Assembly (NCBI RefSeq): GCF_900101475.1
Contig: NZ_FMZV01000011.1
Location: 62,001 to 126,000, forward strand
Direction of reading: 5' to 3'
Source: Ruegeria marina
GTDB taxonomy: Bacteria; Pseudomonadota; Alphaproteobacteria; Rhodobacterales; Rhodobacteraceae
Length of the DNA: 64,000 nucleotides
Shown one piece after another: positions 1 to 8,740 of the stretch (its first letter is position 1; each line of letters opens with the position of its first letter). The position numbers were made by a program, and so were the translations under genes. The notes beneath the pieces were generated by a model. It did not search any database. It was not told the DNA's origin and saw only the letters and a program-made list of their open reading frames with translations.

Positions 1-54
1 CGGGGCGCGCCGAACCGCGCCTCGGACCGGAACCCGATGCGGTCTGCGAAGTAG
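1..54 (+). other. possible C-terminal tail of an upstream gene
   Basis: Frame 1 is open from the window edge to a TAG at 52-54, giving about 17 residues. Transporter operons of this type usually place the substrate-binding protein directly upstream of the first permease, so this could be its tail. The piece is too short to identify, and this is only an inference from position. Confidence 0.25.
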
Positions 55-64
55 GGGGTAAACC

Positions 65-1009
65 GTGCTCTACTATCTTACGAAACGGCTAGGGTTGTCG
101 GTGGTGGTGATCTGCCTCGTCGTGCTCCTGCTGTTTTCACTGCTTCACTTAATTCCCGGCGATCCGGCAACGATCGCACTGGGGCCGCGCGCCACGCCTG
201 AGGCGATCGCGCGCTATGCCGAGAAGATGCATCTGGACGAGCCCGTCTGGCGGCAGTTTCTGATCTATATCGGTAATGCGGCCACCGGAGACCTGGGGCT
301 GGACGTGTTCTCCGATCGGCCTGTTACGGCGATCATCCTTGAGCGGATCGGTTTCACCCTGGCGCTGGTTGCGGCGGGCATGGGATGGGCCATGCTGCTG
401 GGCATCCCGCTGGGCTGTCTGGCTGCGGTCAAACCCAATAGCTGGCTGGACCGCGTCACCGGCGTCTTGTCGGTGGGAACCATTGCGGTGCCCTCGTTCC
501 TCGTATCCATCTGGGCGCTGCTGATCTTTGCTGTACACCTGCGTTGGCTGCCGGCGATCGGCGCAGGCGAGCCCGGCGATCTTGGCGATCAGCTGGCGCA
601 CCTGGTGCTGCCGGCCTTTGCCATCGGGCTGAGCTGGGTAGGTTATCTGGCGCGGATGGTGCGCGCTTCGATGCTCGAAGTGATGGGTGAGAACTATATC
701 CGCTCGGCGCGCGCCTTCGGGCTCCGCCCCAGACGAGTGATCTTCGGATACGCGCTGCGGGTCGCCATTCTGCCGACCATCACGCTGATCGGCATGGGTT
801 TTGGCGGCATGATCTCCTCGACCGTCTTCGCCGAGATCATCTTTGCCCGCCCCGGCATCGGCAAGCTGATCTTCGACGCCGTGATGGCGCGCAATTTCCC
901 CATCGTGCAGGGCGCGGTTCTGGTGGCCACCGGCCTCTATATCCTCGTCGTCCTGTTTTCCGACATCCTCATAGCCTGGTTCGATCCCCGTGTCCGAGAA
1001 TCCCTCTGA
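65..1009 (+). CDS. dppB: dipeptide/oligopeptide ABC transporter permease (DppB-like)
   Basis: Inner-membrane permease of a peptide-type ABC importer (314 aa, normal for DppB/OppB). The N-terminal helix follows MLYYLTKRLG, and a LLHLIPGDPA segment typical of DppB/OppB lies near residues 27-36. Several further hydrophobic helices follow, with an EAA loop (ENYIRSARAFGL) around residues 210-222 that contacts the ATPase. The start is GTG, preceded by a GGGGG run 5-9 bases upstream. It overlaps the next permease by 20 bp, indicating translational coupling. The family is confident; peptide versus other substrates (glutathione, nickel, opines) cannot be decided here because the binding protein is outside the window. 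Confidence 0.9.
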   Translation: MLYYLTKRLGLSVVVICLVVLLLFSLLHLIPGDPATIALGPRATPEAIARYAEKMHLDEPVWRQFLIYIGNAATGDLGLDVFSDRPVTAIILERIGFTLALVAAGMGWAMLLGIPLGCLAAVKPNSWLDRVTGVLSVGTIAVPSFLVSIWALLIFAVHLRWLPAIGAGEPGDLGDQLAHLVLPAFAIGLSWVGYLARMVRASMLEVMGENYIRSARAFGLRPRRVIFGYALRVAILPTITLIGMGFGGMISSTVFAEIIFARPGIGKLIFDAVMARNFPIVQGAVLVATGLYILVVLFSDILIAWFDPRVRESL

Positions 1010-1934
1010 ACCCGAAACCGGCATTCCGGCCATCGACGCGACCGGGCTTCCCGATCACATGAGCGAAGCCGAGATCCGCGAATCCGCCGCCCGCGAGCGC
1101 CGCGAGAAGCTGCGCATGTTCCTGACCAACTGGCAGGGGCTCACCGGGCTGATCCTGGTTACGCTGTTCTTCGCAAGCGCGATTTTCGCGTCCTGGATCG
1201 CGCCCTATGAGCCCAACGCGCTGGACGTGCCGAACCGGCTCTCGGGTCCCACATGGGAGCATCTGGCGGGCACCGACCAGTTGGGGCGCGATACGCTTTC
1301 GCGCATTCTCCATGGTGGGCGCGTGGCACTGAAGATCGCGGCCATCGGCGTCTCGGTTTCGTTGGTTGTCGGCTTGATCCTTGGCATGATTGCAGGGTTT
1401 GGGCCGCGCTGGCTGGACAGCTTGCTGCTTCTGCTCTTTGACACCGTGCGCTCCTTTCCGACCATCGTGCTGGCGCTGGCCACCGTTGCGCTGACCGGCC
1501 CCAGCCTCGGCATGGTGCTGGCCATCGTGATCATCACCTCGATCCCGCAATATGCACGGGTGGCGCGCACGGCCACGCTTACGCTGCGCAATACCGATTT
1601 CATCCTGGCCGAGCGCTCGCTCGGGGCCAGCATGGGGCGGACGCTGTTGCACCACGTGATGCCCAACGTGGTGGGGCCGCTGTTGATCCTGGCGGCGATG
1701 GATGTGCCGGTGGTGGTCACCGTCGAGGCGGGGCTGAGCTTTCTCGGGCTGGGCGTTCTGCCCCCGACAGCCAGCTGGGGCACGATCCTGAACGAAGGAT
1801 ACCTGGTGATCCGCGACGCGCCCTGGATGGTGATCGCCGGGGGGATCCCGCTGATCCTGACCACGCTGGGCTTTACCTTCCTGGGCGAGGCGCTGCGCGA
1901 CATCTTCGATCCACGCATGGGGAAAGGACGCTGA
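990..1934 (+). CDS. dppC: dipeptide/oligopeptide ABC transporter permease (DppC-like)
   Basis: Second permease of the importer (314 aa). A hydrophilic cytoplasmic N-terminus of about 45 residues is followed by a transmembrane helix, a periplasmic segment with the LGTDQLGRD-like motif (here GTDQLGRDTLSRIL, residues ~92-105), and five more helices. The EAA loop is FILAERSLGAS near residue 205. The start is GTG inside the end of the upstream permease gene, so the two are translationally coupled. One base separates its stop from the ATPase start. Assignment to the DppC/OppC family is secure; the substrate is not. Confidence 0.9.
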   Translation: MSENPSEPETGIPAIDATGLPDHMSEAEIRESAARERREKLRMFLTNWQGLTGLILVTLFFASAIFASWIAPYEPNALDVPNRLSGPTWEHLAGTDQLGRDTLSRILHGGRVALKIAAIGVSVSLVVGLILGMIAGFGPRWLDSLLLLLFDTVRSFPTIVLALATVALTGPSLGMVLAIVIITSIPQYARVARTATLTLRNTDFILAERSLGASMGRTLLHHVMPNVVGPLLILAAMDVPVVVTVEAGLSFLGLGVLPPTASWGTILNEGYLVIRDAPWMVIAGGIPLILTTLGFTFLGEALRDIFDPRMGKGR

Positions 1935-1935
1935 G

Positions 1936-3996
1936 ATGCCCAAAGATGCAATCCAAACGCCCGGGACGCTGCTGGACATCCGCAACCTGTCGGTGGATTT
2001 CCGCACCCCTCGTGGCCGGGTCAAGGCGCTGCGCGATGTCTCGTTCCCGATCCGCAAGAACCGGATCGTCGGGATCGTCGGCGAAAGCGGCTCGGGGAAA
2101 TCGACGGTGCTCTGGGCGCTGCTGGGACTTCTGGCCAAGAACGCCGAGGTCATGGGCGGCGAAGTCCGCTTTGGCGATCGTGACCTGCTCCATGCCAGCG
2201 AGACGCAGCTGCGCGCCACGCGCGGTGAGGAAATATCGGTTGTCTTCCAGGACCCGATGACCAGTCAGATACCGGTTCTGACCTATGGCCGGCAGATGCG
2301 CGATATCCTGTATCGCCGCCCTGAACTCTCCAGTGCCGAGAAACGGCGGATGGCGGTCGAGATGCTGGGCAAGGTGGGCATTCCTGACCCGGACAAGCGC
2401 ATCGACCAATATCCGCACCATTTTTCCGGGGGCATGCGCCAGCGCGCGGGCATCGCCATGGCGCTATTGACGGGGCCGCAGTTGCTGCTGGCCGACGAGC
2501 CGACTACTGCCCTGGACGTGACGATGGAGGCGCAGATCATCCACCTGTTGCAAGACCTACAGAAAGAGCTGGACGCCACGGTGGTCGTGGTGTCGCACAA
2601 CCTTGGGCTTATCGCCGAGCTGTGTGACGATGTCGTCGTCATGTATGCGGGCGAGGTGATCGAGGCGGGTGAAGTGCGCGAAATCTTCCATAACGCGCAG
2701 CACCCCTATACCCGCGCCCTGCTGGAATGCGATCCGGCCCGGATCAACGATGTGTCCCGCAAGCTGCCGGTCATTCCGGGGGATATCCCCGATTTGACCA
2801 AGCCACGCAGAGGCTGCATCTACGCGCCACGCTGCCAGCGGGCCCTGCCGGTCTGCCGAGATCAGATACCGCCGGACGTGGCGCGCGGCGGCATGAGCCT
2901 TGCGCGCTGTCACTTGCTGGACGGGCCGCACCGGGATGCAAACTGGCCGCCGCCGCTTGATGTCATGACGGTCGGTCTGGGAGAGCAGAGCGTGTTCAAA
3001 CCGCCCCGCGTCAAGGGCGATGCGCCCCTGCTTGAGGTTGCGGACCTGAATGTTCAGTTCAAAACCGTCGGTCCGCTGCGTGCATGGCTCAAAGGGGTCG
3101 GGCAACGACATGTGGACGCGGTGCTGGATGTCAGCCTGTCGGTGTCACCGGGGGAAACCGTCGGGTTGGTCGGTGAAAGCGGTTCGGGCAAAACGACGCT
3201 GGGGCGCTGCGTGCTCAACCTTGTACCCGCGCAGACCGGCAGCGTGCGGTTCGAAGGCAGGGAAATCCGAAACATGCCCGAAAGCCGGTTCAAGCCGTTG
3301 CGACGGGACATGGCGATGATGTTTCAGGACCCGGTCGGCTCGCTCAGCCCGCGCAAATCCGTGCGGGCGCTGATCACCGAGCCGTTCCAGATCCACGGGA
3401 TTACCGGAGTTGACCTGGATTCCGAGGCCGAACGACTGGCCGACATGGTGCGTCTGCCCAAACCCTTCCTGTCACGCTATCCGCATGAGCTTTCTGGCGG
3501 TCAGGCGCGGCGCGTGGGGGTTGCGCGGGCCCTGGCGCTGAATCCCAAGCTGATCATCGCCGATGAACCCACCGCCGGGCTTGATGTTTCGGTGCAGGGC
3601 GAGATCCTCAACCTGATGGCAGATTTGCAGGCCGAGCACAGGCTGGGCTACCTGATCATCACGCATAACCTGCCGGTGGTGCGCCATATCGCCGACCGCT
3701 TGGCGATCATGTATCTGGGCCGCATCGTGGAAGAGGGCCGCACGGACGAGGTCTTCGCGCGGCCGGTTCATCCCTACACAAAGGCCCTTGTCGAAGGCGT
3801 GCCCCAGCCCGACCCGGATCGCCGCCGCGTGCACGTGTCGATCTCGGGCGAGGTGCCGAGCCTTCTCAACCGTCCGAAGGGTTGTGATTTCGCGGGGCGC
3901 TGCCCCTTTGCGCAAGAGCTTTGCAGGGCCGAGAAGCCACCTCATGTGACCATGCCGGACGGGCGGCGCCACGCCTGTCATTTTCCACTTGGATAA
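1936..3996 (+). CDS. fused double ATPase of peptide ABC transporter (DppD-DppF fusion)
   Basis: Cytoplasmic ATPase of 686 aa carrying two complete nucleotide-binding domains in one chain; many relatives encode them as separate DppD and DppF subunits. Domain 1 (~10-260) has Walker A GESGSGKST, signature SGGMRQR and Walker B LLADEPTTALD. It ends in an oligopeptide/dipeptide C-terminal extension with Cys residues (CIYAPRCQRALPVC). Domain 2 (~355-610) has GESGSGKTT, a slightly unusual signature SGGQARR and Walker B LIIADEPTAGLD, and ends with a similar Cys-containing extension (CDFAGRCPFAQELC). The gene begins directly after the DppC stop codon, so the three genes form one transport unit. Confidence 0.92.
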   Translation: MPKDAIQTPGTLLDIRNLSVDFRTPRGRVKALRDVSFPIRKNRIVGIVGESGSGKSTVLWALLGLLAKNAEVMGGEVRFGDRDLLHASETQLRATRGEEISVVFQDPMTSQIPVLTYGRQMRDILYRRPELSSAEKRRMAVEMLGKVGIPDPDKRIDQYPHHFSGGMRQRAGIAMALLTGPQLLLADEPTTALDVTMEAQIIHLLQDLQKELDATVVVVSHNLGLIAELCDDVVVMYAGEVIEAGEVREIFHNAQHPYTRALLECDPARINDVSRKLPVIPGDIPDLTKPRRGCIYAPRCQRALPVCRDQIPPDVARGGMSLARCHLLDGPHRDANWPPPLDVMTVGLGEQSVFKPPRVKGDAPLLEVADLNVQFKTVGPLRAWLKGVGQRHVDAVLDVSLSVSPGETVGLVGESGSGKTTLGRCVLNLVPAQTGSVRFEGREIRNMPESRFKPLRRDMAMMFQDPVGSLSPRKSVRALITEPFQIHGITGVDLDSEAERLADMVRLPKPFLSRYPHELSGGQARRVGVARALALNPKLIIADEPTAGLDVSVQGEILNLMADLQAEHRLGYLIITHNLPVVRHIADRLAIMYLGRIVEEGRTDEVFARPVHPYTKALVEGVPQPDPDRRRVHVSISGEVPSLLNRPKGCDFAGRCPFAQELCRAEKPPHVTMPDGRRHACHFPLG

Positions 3997-4029
3997 TCTC
4001 GGCTTACATCATCGAAAGAGTATGACGAA

Positions 4030-5457
4030 ATGAGTTACGGTATATACATCGGGCGGAACCATACGGCGGACGGGGTGGCCTACCTGGCCGGCTACGGCGA
4101 TGAGCCCAGCAGCCATTGGCTTGAGATCTGTCCGCGTGCAAAGCACCCCGAAGGGGCGACCGTCACCGTGGGCGTGACCCCTCAGGCTGACATGCCCGGC
4201 CATCTCAGCAAGATCCCCCAGGCGCCCGAGACGCTTCGAAACATACGGGTGAGTTATAGCTATTACCTGGGCGTGCCTGCACCGCTGACCAATGGCGGAC
4301 TGAACGAGCGCGGCGTCGCCGTACGCGACATCTGGGCGACTTCGCGGGCTGAACTGATCGCGATGACCCCAAAGGACCAGACTGGCCCGAACTATTCCGA
4401 CCTGGCCCGGATCGTTCTGGAGCGCGCCGGCACCGCTCGCGAGGGGGTGGAGCTGATCGCAAGGCTGATCGCGGAGCATGGCTATTCGTCCTATGGCGGC
4501 AATTCCCACATCATCGCCGATCCGGACGAGGCCTGGGTGGTGATCGAATTCGCCGGGGGCAAGGGGCTGTGGTGTGCCGAGCGCCTGGGCCCGGACAGTA
4601 TCCGCGCCTCGCGCCCCGGATATATCGGTGAAATCCCCTATGCACCGGATGAGGATTACCTGTTCCCGCCGCATTTCTTCGACACCGCGAAAGAGGAGGG
4701 CTGGTGGATGCCGGATGATGGTCCCTTTCATGTCAATCGCATCTACGGCGACGGCAAATACCGCTGGGACGGGGTCGCCTGGATCGAGGATGAAATGCGC
4801 AAGCGGGCCGCAGGACCAGGCAAGATCGGGCTGGAGGACGTGTTCTGGTCCATCAGCACCGGACGGCTGACAGGGGATACCGCGGGTTACGGGCAGGTCG
4901 TGCCGTTGACTCATCCCGCGCACGAGGCCCTGCGCTTCATGTGGCACGCCGCTGTCGGGCCGGTGACCGCGCCGCTGCTTCCGGTGTTCCTGGGACAGAC
5001 CTCCGTGCCTCCTGCATGGCGGCAGCACCGCTACTTGACCGCGGGCGAAAGCCACCGGTTCCTTGACCGCCGCAAGGAAGCCAGAGACCCCGATACGGTG
5101 TCTCTCGTCCCGCAAGGGATCGAGACAGGCGGCTCTGCCTTCCAGGCCTTCAAGCGGCTGATGCACCTGGCCTTTCAGAAACCTGACCCGATCCTTGAAG
5201 AGGTATGGGTTCACTGGCGCGCGGTCGAAGTCCAGGTGAATGCCCGGATCCCCGACACGCTGCGCGCTGCCGAACGCATGCTGGACCTGGGTGAGGACGC
5301 GCTTGCCGCGCAGGTGCTGACCGAGTTCAGCCAGGCCAGGCTGGCCGAGGCGCTCGCTGACTGCCATGCCCTAGCTGAGGCGGCTCATGCAAGGCTCCGC
5401 GCGCTCAACGCGCTGAACATGGCAGACAAGCCCCGGATGCTCGACCAGTTATGGTAG
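4030..5457 (+). CDS. C69-like dipeptidase / Ntn-hydrolase with Ser in place of the nucleophilic Cys
   Basis: A 475-aa protein resembling peptidase family C69 (dipeptidase A type, N-terminal nucleophile hydrolases). The C69 N-terminus is normally a Cys directly after Met, followed by TTILVGKKAS-DG. Here the same spacing is kept (SYGIYIGRNHTADG), but residue 2 is Ser. Other family-like segments are LTNGGLNERGVAV (~85-97) and the tract with SSYGGNSHIIADPDEAWVVI (~155-175). It lies 33 bp after the peptide transporter ATPase on the same strand, so it probably processes imported peptides or amides. It may be a Ser-type Ntn hydrolase or an inactive relative. No strong Shine-Dalgarno precedes the ATG. 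Confidence 0.75.
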   Translation: MSYGIYIGRNHTADGVAYLAGYGDEPSSHWLEICPRAKHPEGATVTVGVTPQADMPGHLSKIPQAPETLRNIRVSYSYYLGVPAPLTNGGLNERGVAVRDIWATSRAELIAMTPKDQTGPNYSDLARIVLERAGTAREGVELIARLIAEHGYSSYGGNSHIIADPDEAWVVIEFAGGKGLWCAERLGPDSIRASRPGYIGEIPYAPDEDYLFPPHFFDTAKEEGWWMPDDGPFHVNRIYGDGKYRWDGVAWIEDEMRKRAAGPGKIGLEDVFWSISTGRLTGDTAGYGQVVPLTHPAHEALRFMWHAAVGPVTAPLLPVFLGQTSVPPAWRQHRYLTAGESHRFLDRRKEARDPDTVSLVPQGIETGGSAFQAFKRLMHLAFQKPDPILEEVWVHWRAVEVQVNARIPDTLRAAERMLDLGEDALAAQVLTEFSQARLAEALADCHALAEAAHARLRALNALNMADKPRMLDQLW

Positions 5458-5633
5458 ACCCGACGCGGGCCGGTGCTTTGCACCGCAATCCGAACCGGTT
5501 CTTCGCCCAACATGTGCCTGGTGTCCAGGTCGCGGACGAAGCGGTCCTGGGGATGCGGGCACAACAGGCGGTCTTGACAGCCGGCGGCCAGTTACGCTCG
5601 CCTTGATCACTAACCGAATTGGAGAAGGTTCCC

Positions 5634-6542
5634 ATGCCGCCAATCAGTGCTGTTCGCACGCCCGACGACCGTTTTGCTGGCCTGTCCGACTTCGATTGGC
5701 AGCCTCGCTACCATGACGGGCTACCGGGCTACGAGGGGCTGCGCATGGCCTTCATTGACGAAGGCCCGGAAGACGCACAACAGGTCTTTCTTTGCCTCCA
5801 TGGCCAGCCTTCATGGAGCTATCTTTATCGTCACATGATCCCCGTGTTCCTTGAGACGGGAGCAAGGGTTGTTGCGCCCGATCTCTTCGGGTTCGGTCGG
5901 TCGGACAAGCCCGTCGATGACGCGATCTACACCTTCAATTTCCATCGCCAAAGCCTGGTCGAACTGATCGAGGCGCTGGACCTTACGGGCATTACACTAG
6001 TTTGCCAGGATTGGGGCGGATTGCTCGGCCTCACCATCCCGCCGGAAATGGCGAACCGTTTCGAAAGGCTCCTCGTGATGAACACCGTGCTCGGCCTCGG
6101 CGGCGGAAGCACCGAGGGTTTCGACGCATGGCGCCGTTTCCATGGCGAGAACCCCGATTACGACATCGCGGCGCTGTTCAAGACCTATGTTCCCGGCATG
6201 ACAGACGCGGTGGCTTCGGCATATGCGGCTCCCTTTCCCGAAGCGCGTTTTCGTGCGGGTGTGCGGCGCTTTCCGTTTCTGGTGATGACCGATCCCGAAA
6301 TGGAAGGCGTGGATGTTTCGCGCCGTGCGGCTGCGTGGTGGTCATCCGAATGGCGGGGCATGAGCTTCATGGCCGTCGGGGAACGCGACGTCTTGATACC
6401 GCCTTGGCTGATGAACCGAATGCACGAGATCCTCGGCATCAAAAGACCGCCTTTGCTGCTGCCGGAGGCAGGGCATTTCGTGCAGGAGACCCACGGCGCC
6501 GAAGTGGCACATGCAGCCCTTCAGGCTTGGAAACAGGAGTGA
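5634..6542 (+). CDS. haloalkane dehalogenase, HLD-I (DhlA-like) subfamily
   Basis: Alpha/beta hydrolase of 302 aa that would hydrolyse carbon-halogen bonds in haloalkanes to alcohol plus halide. It resembles DhlA over its whole length: IRTPDQRF-like start (VRTPDDRF), oxyanion segment HGQPSWSYLYR, nucleophile Asp in CQDWGG with the halide-binding Trp next to it, a second candidate halide Trp in DAWRRFH, candidate acid Asp in GERDVLIPP, and catalytic His in AGHFVQE. I chose ATG 5634 because GGAGAAGG sits 5 bases upstream; the TTG at 5619 would overlap that ribosome site. The 176 bases before it show no gene. Related epoxide hydrolases are less likely given the paired Trp residues. Confidence 0.85.
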   Translation: MPPISAVRTPDDRFAGLSDFDWQPRYHDGLPGYEGLRMAFIDEGPEDAQQVFLCLHGQPSWSYLYRHMIPVFLETGARVVAPDLFGFGRSDKPVDDAIYTFNFHRQSLVELIEALDLTGITLVCQDWGGLLGLTIPPEMANRFERLLVMNTVLGLGGGSTEGFDAWRRFHGENPDYDIAALFKTYVPGMTDAVASAYAAPFPEARFRAGVRRFPFLVMTDPEMEGVDVSRRAAAWWSSEWRGMSFMAVGERDVLIPPWLMNRMHEILGIKRPPLLLPEAGHFVQETHGAEVAHAALQAWKQE

Positions 6543-6564
6543 TACGTTCCCGAAGACCTTCGCA

Positions 6565-7383
6565 TCATGGTCTTTGATCCCGTCCGGACCAGACCGCGAT
6601 ATGGGCGGGTGCGGGGAATTCGACCGTTCCGTCCGCCGCAGCGAAGTGACCCAATCGCGTTTCCGCCGCCGCGACCAAAGCGTCAAACCCGTCATCGTCA
6701 ATGAAGTCGGACAGGGTCCAGCCACGGACATCCATTCGGACCCATTCCCGGATCGAAGCAAATCGCGCGGTGCCCGTCACCGTGGTCACAGTTGCGTCGG
6801 CGAGCCCGCCGTCCGTCAATAGACCCCGCAGTGTCGGTTTGTGGCCGAGCACGAAGGGCGCGCGCAGGGCATCCGCAGCATCATGGCCAAACATTGCGTC
6901 AATCAGCTTGATCATGCCCGCATATCCGGGAGAATTGCCGACGTCGTCCCAGACGCTCAGCGCAATCCGGCCATCGGGACGAACCGCACGCCGCATTTCA
7001 GCCAGGGCTTTGGTCCGGTCATCGAAGAACATCAGGCCGAACTGGCAAAGCACGATATCGAATGAAGCCGCGGCAAAAGGCAGGTCTTCGGCCAGGCCCT
7101 GGACCCAATCGATGTTGCCGGCACGACGCCGCGCAACCTCGAGCATCCCCTCATTCCGGTCCAGTCCGACGACGCGCCTGTCCGCCCCGGTGCGCGACGC
7201 GGCCGCGCGCGTCGTCGCACCGGTTCCACAGGCAACATCCAGGACATCGCTTGTTGCCTCCAAGCCTGCGGCATCGCACAGCGGTCCGGCCCATTGCCCG
7301 AACAAGGCTGGCACGAAGAATTCATCGTAGATTTCTGCGGCGGAACCTGTGACTTGCCCTCTGGTTGCAGTGCGCGTTGTCAT
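6565..7383 (-). CDS. class I SAM-dependent methyltransferase
   Basis: 272-aa methyltransferase of the UbiE/type 11 group. Motif I is VLDVACGTGATT (~50-61), and the acidic ribose-binding residue is in VVGLDRNEGML. The post-motif region EDLPFAAASFDIVLCQFGLMFF is typical of small-molecule methyltransferases. The substrate is unknown. The start at 7383 is preferred over 7410 because GGAGG lies 5 bases upstream of that ATG on the minus strand. It is divergent from the HxlR regulator, which may control it, and convergent with the dehalogenase gene (22 bp apart). Confidence 0.85.
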   Translation of the reverse strand: MTTRTATRGQVTGSAAEIYDEFFVPALFGQWAGPLCDAAGLEATSDVLDVACGTGATTRAAASRTGADRRVVGLDRNEGMLEVARRRAGNIDWVQGLAEDLPFAAASFDIVLCQFGLMFFDDRTKALAEMRRAVRPDGRIALSVWDDVGNSPGYAGMIKLIDAMFGHDAADALRAPFVLGHKPTLRGLLTDGGLADATVTTVTGTARFASIREWVRMDVRGWTLSDFIDDDGFDALVAAAETRLGHFAAADGTVEFPAPAHIAVWSGRDQRP

Positions 7384-7482
7384 CTTTTCCTCCATTGGTT
7401 CGGATGTCATCGCGCCAAGGGTGACCCGAAGCCATGCATCGGGTATAGTTCAAGAACTGTAGGAACGAGAAAGGCACGGCGA

Positions 7483-8172
7483 ATAAAATCCTACGGCCAG
7501 TTCTGCCCGGTTGCAAAAGCGGCCGAACTGTTTTGCGAGCGCTGGAACGCCCTCATCATCCGTGATCTTGCCCACGGGCCACGTCGGTTCACGGATCTCC
7601 AGCGCGGCGTTCCGCTGATGTCACCGTCGCTTTTGTCCTCGCGGCTGAAATGGCTGATCGACGAAGGCGTGATCGAGCGCCACGACATGGGCGAAAGACG
7701 CCGCGGCTATGCCCTGACCGAAGCGGGGCGGGAATTCGTGCCCCTGGTCGAGGGGCTCGGCATCTGGGGGCAAAGATGGACAAGACGTACCCTGCAAGCC
7801 CATGAAATTGACCTTGGCCTGCTGGTCTGGAGCTTGGAAAGTTCCGCCAACCCCGATGCCTTTGGTCCCGGACGATGCCTCATTCGGTTGGAATTGACCG
7901 ATCAGACCGATGCAAAGCGGTTCTGGTGGTTCCTGAACCAGAAAGGGAAGTGTGAGTTGTGCGTCGACGACCCCGGCGGGGAGGTCAACCTTTATGTGGC
8001 CTGTACGCTCCCGGATGCGATCCATATCGTCCGTGGAGACATCTCGCCAGCGCATGCCATTGGTGACAACCGTATAGAGGTTCTTGGCGACAACTGGGCG
8101 AGGTGCGCTTTTACCGATTGGCTGAACCTGGGTCCGCTCACAAAAGTGCAATCGCGGCGTAGCGACACATGA
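7483..8172 (+). CDS. HxlR-family winged-helix transcriptional regulator
   Basis: The frame encodes an HxlR DNA-binding domain: KSYGQFCPVAKAAELF with the conserved Cys, then RWNALIIRDL, FTDLQRGVPLMSPSLLSSRLK, and the wing region ending YALTEAGREF. A C-terminal extension of about 120 residues (SCP2-like in many relatives) follows. No ATG, GTG or TTG lies within about 40 codons upstream of the domain in this frame. The ATA at 7483 is preceded by GAGAAAGG at 8-bp spacing and is the position where a start would be expected. A TTG at 7354 is possible but lies inside the divergent methyltransferase gene. Likely regulates the divergent methyltransferase. Confidence 0.75.
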   Translation: MKSYGQFCPVAKAAELFCERWNALIIRDLAHGPRRFTDLQRGVPLMSPSLLSSRLKWLIDEGVIERHDMGERRRGYALTEAGREFVPLVEGLGIWGQRWTRRTLQAHEIDLGLLVWSLESSANPDAFGPGRCLIRLELTDQTDAKRFWWFLNQKGKCELCVDDPGGEVNLYVACTLPDAIHIVRGDISPAHAIGDNRIEVLGDNWARCAFTDWLNLGPLTKVQSRRSDT

Positions 8173-8313
8173 GCGGGCATGACTGCTCCGGCGGAGTCCT
8201 TGAGAAACTCTACCGAACAGACAATTGTGACTGGGTTGCCGGATTGATTTCACCAAGCAATCGACGGCCGGACCGGCGTTTTTTTCAGTGACTGGCGCCT
8301 TCGGGTTGAGCTG

Positions 8314-8511
8314 TGCTGGTGTCGCCATCCGGACGGGATGTTGGTGCAGATCAAAGGACAGTGCCATTGCCTCTGGCGGGCCGCCCATCACGAGGGCGAG
8401 GTTCTGGAAAGCTTCGTGACAAAGGGGTGCGAAAAGAAATGCGGCGCATGTCGCGCGCAGCCACACCGCCGCCTTCGCCCCGGTCATGATCAGGATGCGG
8501 GGAAGCGGTAG
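8314..8511 (+). pseudogene. IS6-family-like transposase fragment
   Basis: A 66-codon open stretch contains MLVQIKGQCHCLWRAAHHEG followed by EVLESFVTK. This matches the DDE core of IS6/IS240-type transposases (pattern V-I-G-x-x-W-L-W-R-A-V-D-x-x-G-x-V-L). Both ends are missing and the segment after FVTK no longer resembles a transposase, so it is a decayed remnant. Residues usually conserved (first Asp in the HLDE-type motif) are already changed to HPDG. Confidence 0.55.
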
Positions 8512-8536
8512 CCGGGGTGTTGCCCGGGATTGAACG

Positions 8537-8740
8537 GTGAAACGCAATGCTCTGCGCGGCGATGACCGTGGCATGATGGGTGATGGCGTAGCCGATTTGA
8601 AAGCGATCCGCCGGGTGGTGGAAGATGCCGGATATGACGCTCCCTGCGAGGTTGAAATCTTTTCGGGGGGTAACTGGTGGACCGGCCCGCCAGATGAAGT
8701 TCTCGGCATTATCGTCGAGCGTTTTCAAATAGTTTGCTGA
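8537..8740 (+). pseudogene. C-terminal fragment of a sugar phosphate isomerase/epimerase
   Basis: The 67-residue open frame contains MMGDGVADLKAIRRVVEDAG followed by YDAPCEVEIFSGGNWW and a DEVL segment. This is how xylose-isomerase-like TIM-barrel sugar phosphate isomerases end. The N-terminal three quarters of such a protein (~280 aa) are absent. The GTG at 8537 is an accidental start. It directly follows the IS6-like remnant, consistent with IS-mediated deletion. The 263 bases after it hold nothing recognisable. Confidence 0.6.

Noticed and set aside
8241-8290. Terminator after the HxlR gene (GCCGG...GGCG plus T-run)
   Set aside because: The GC-rich part does not form a stable stem with a usable loop, so only the T-run is real.
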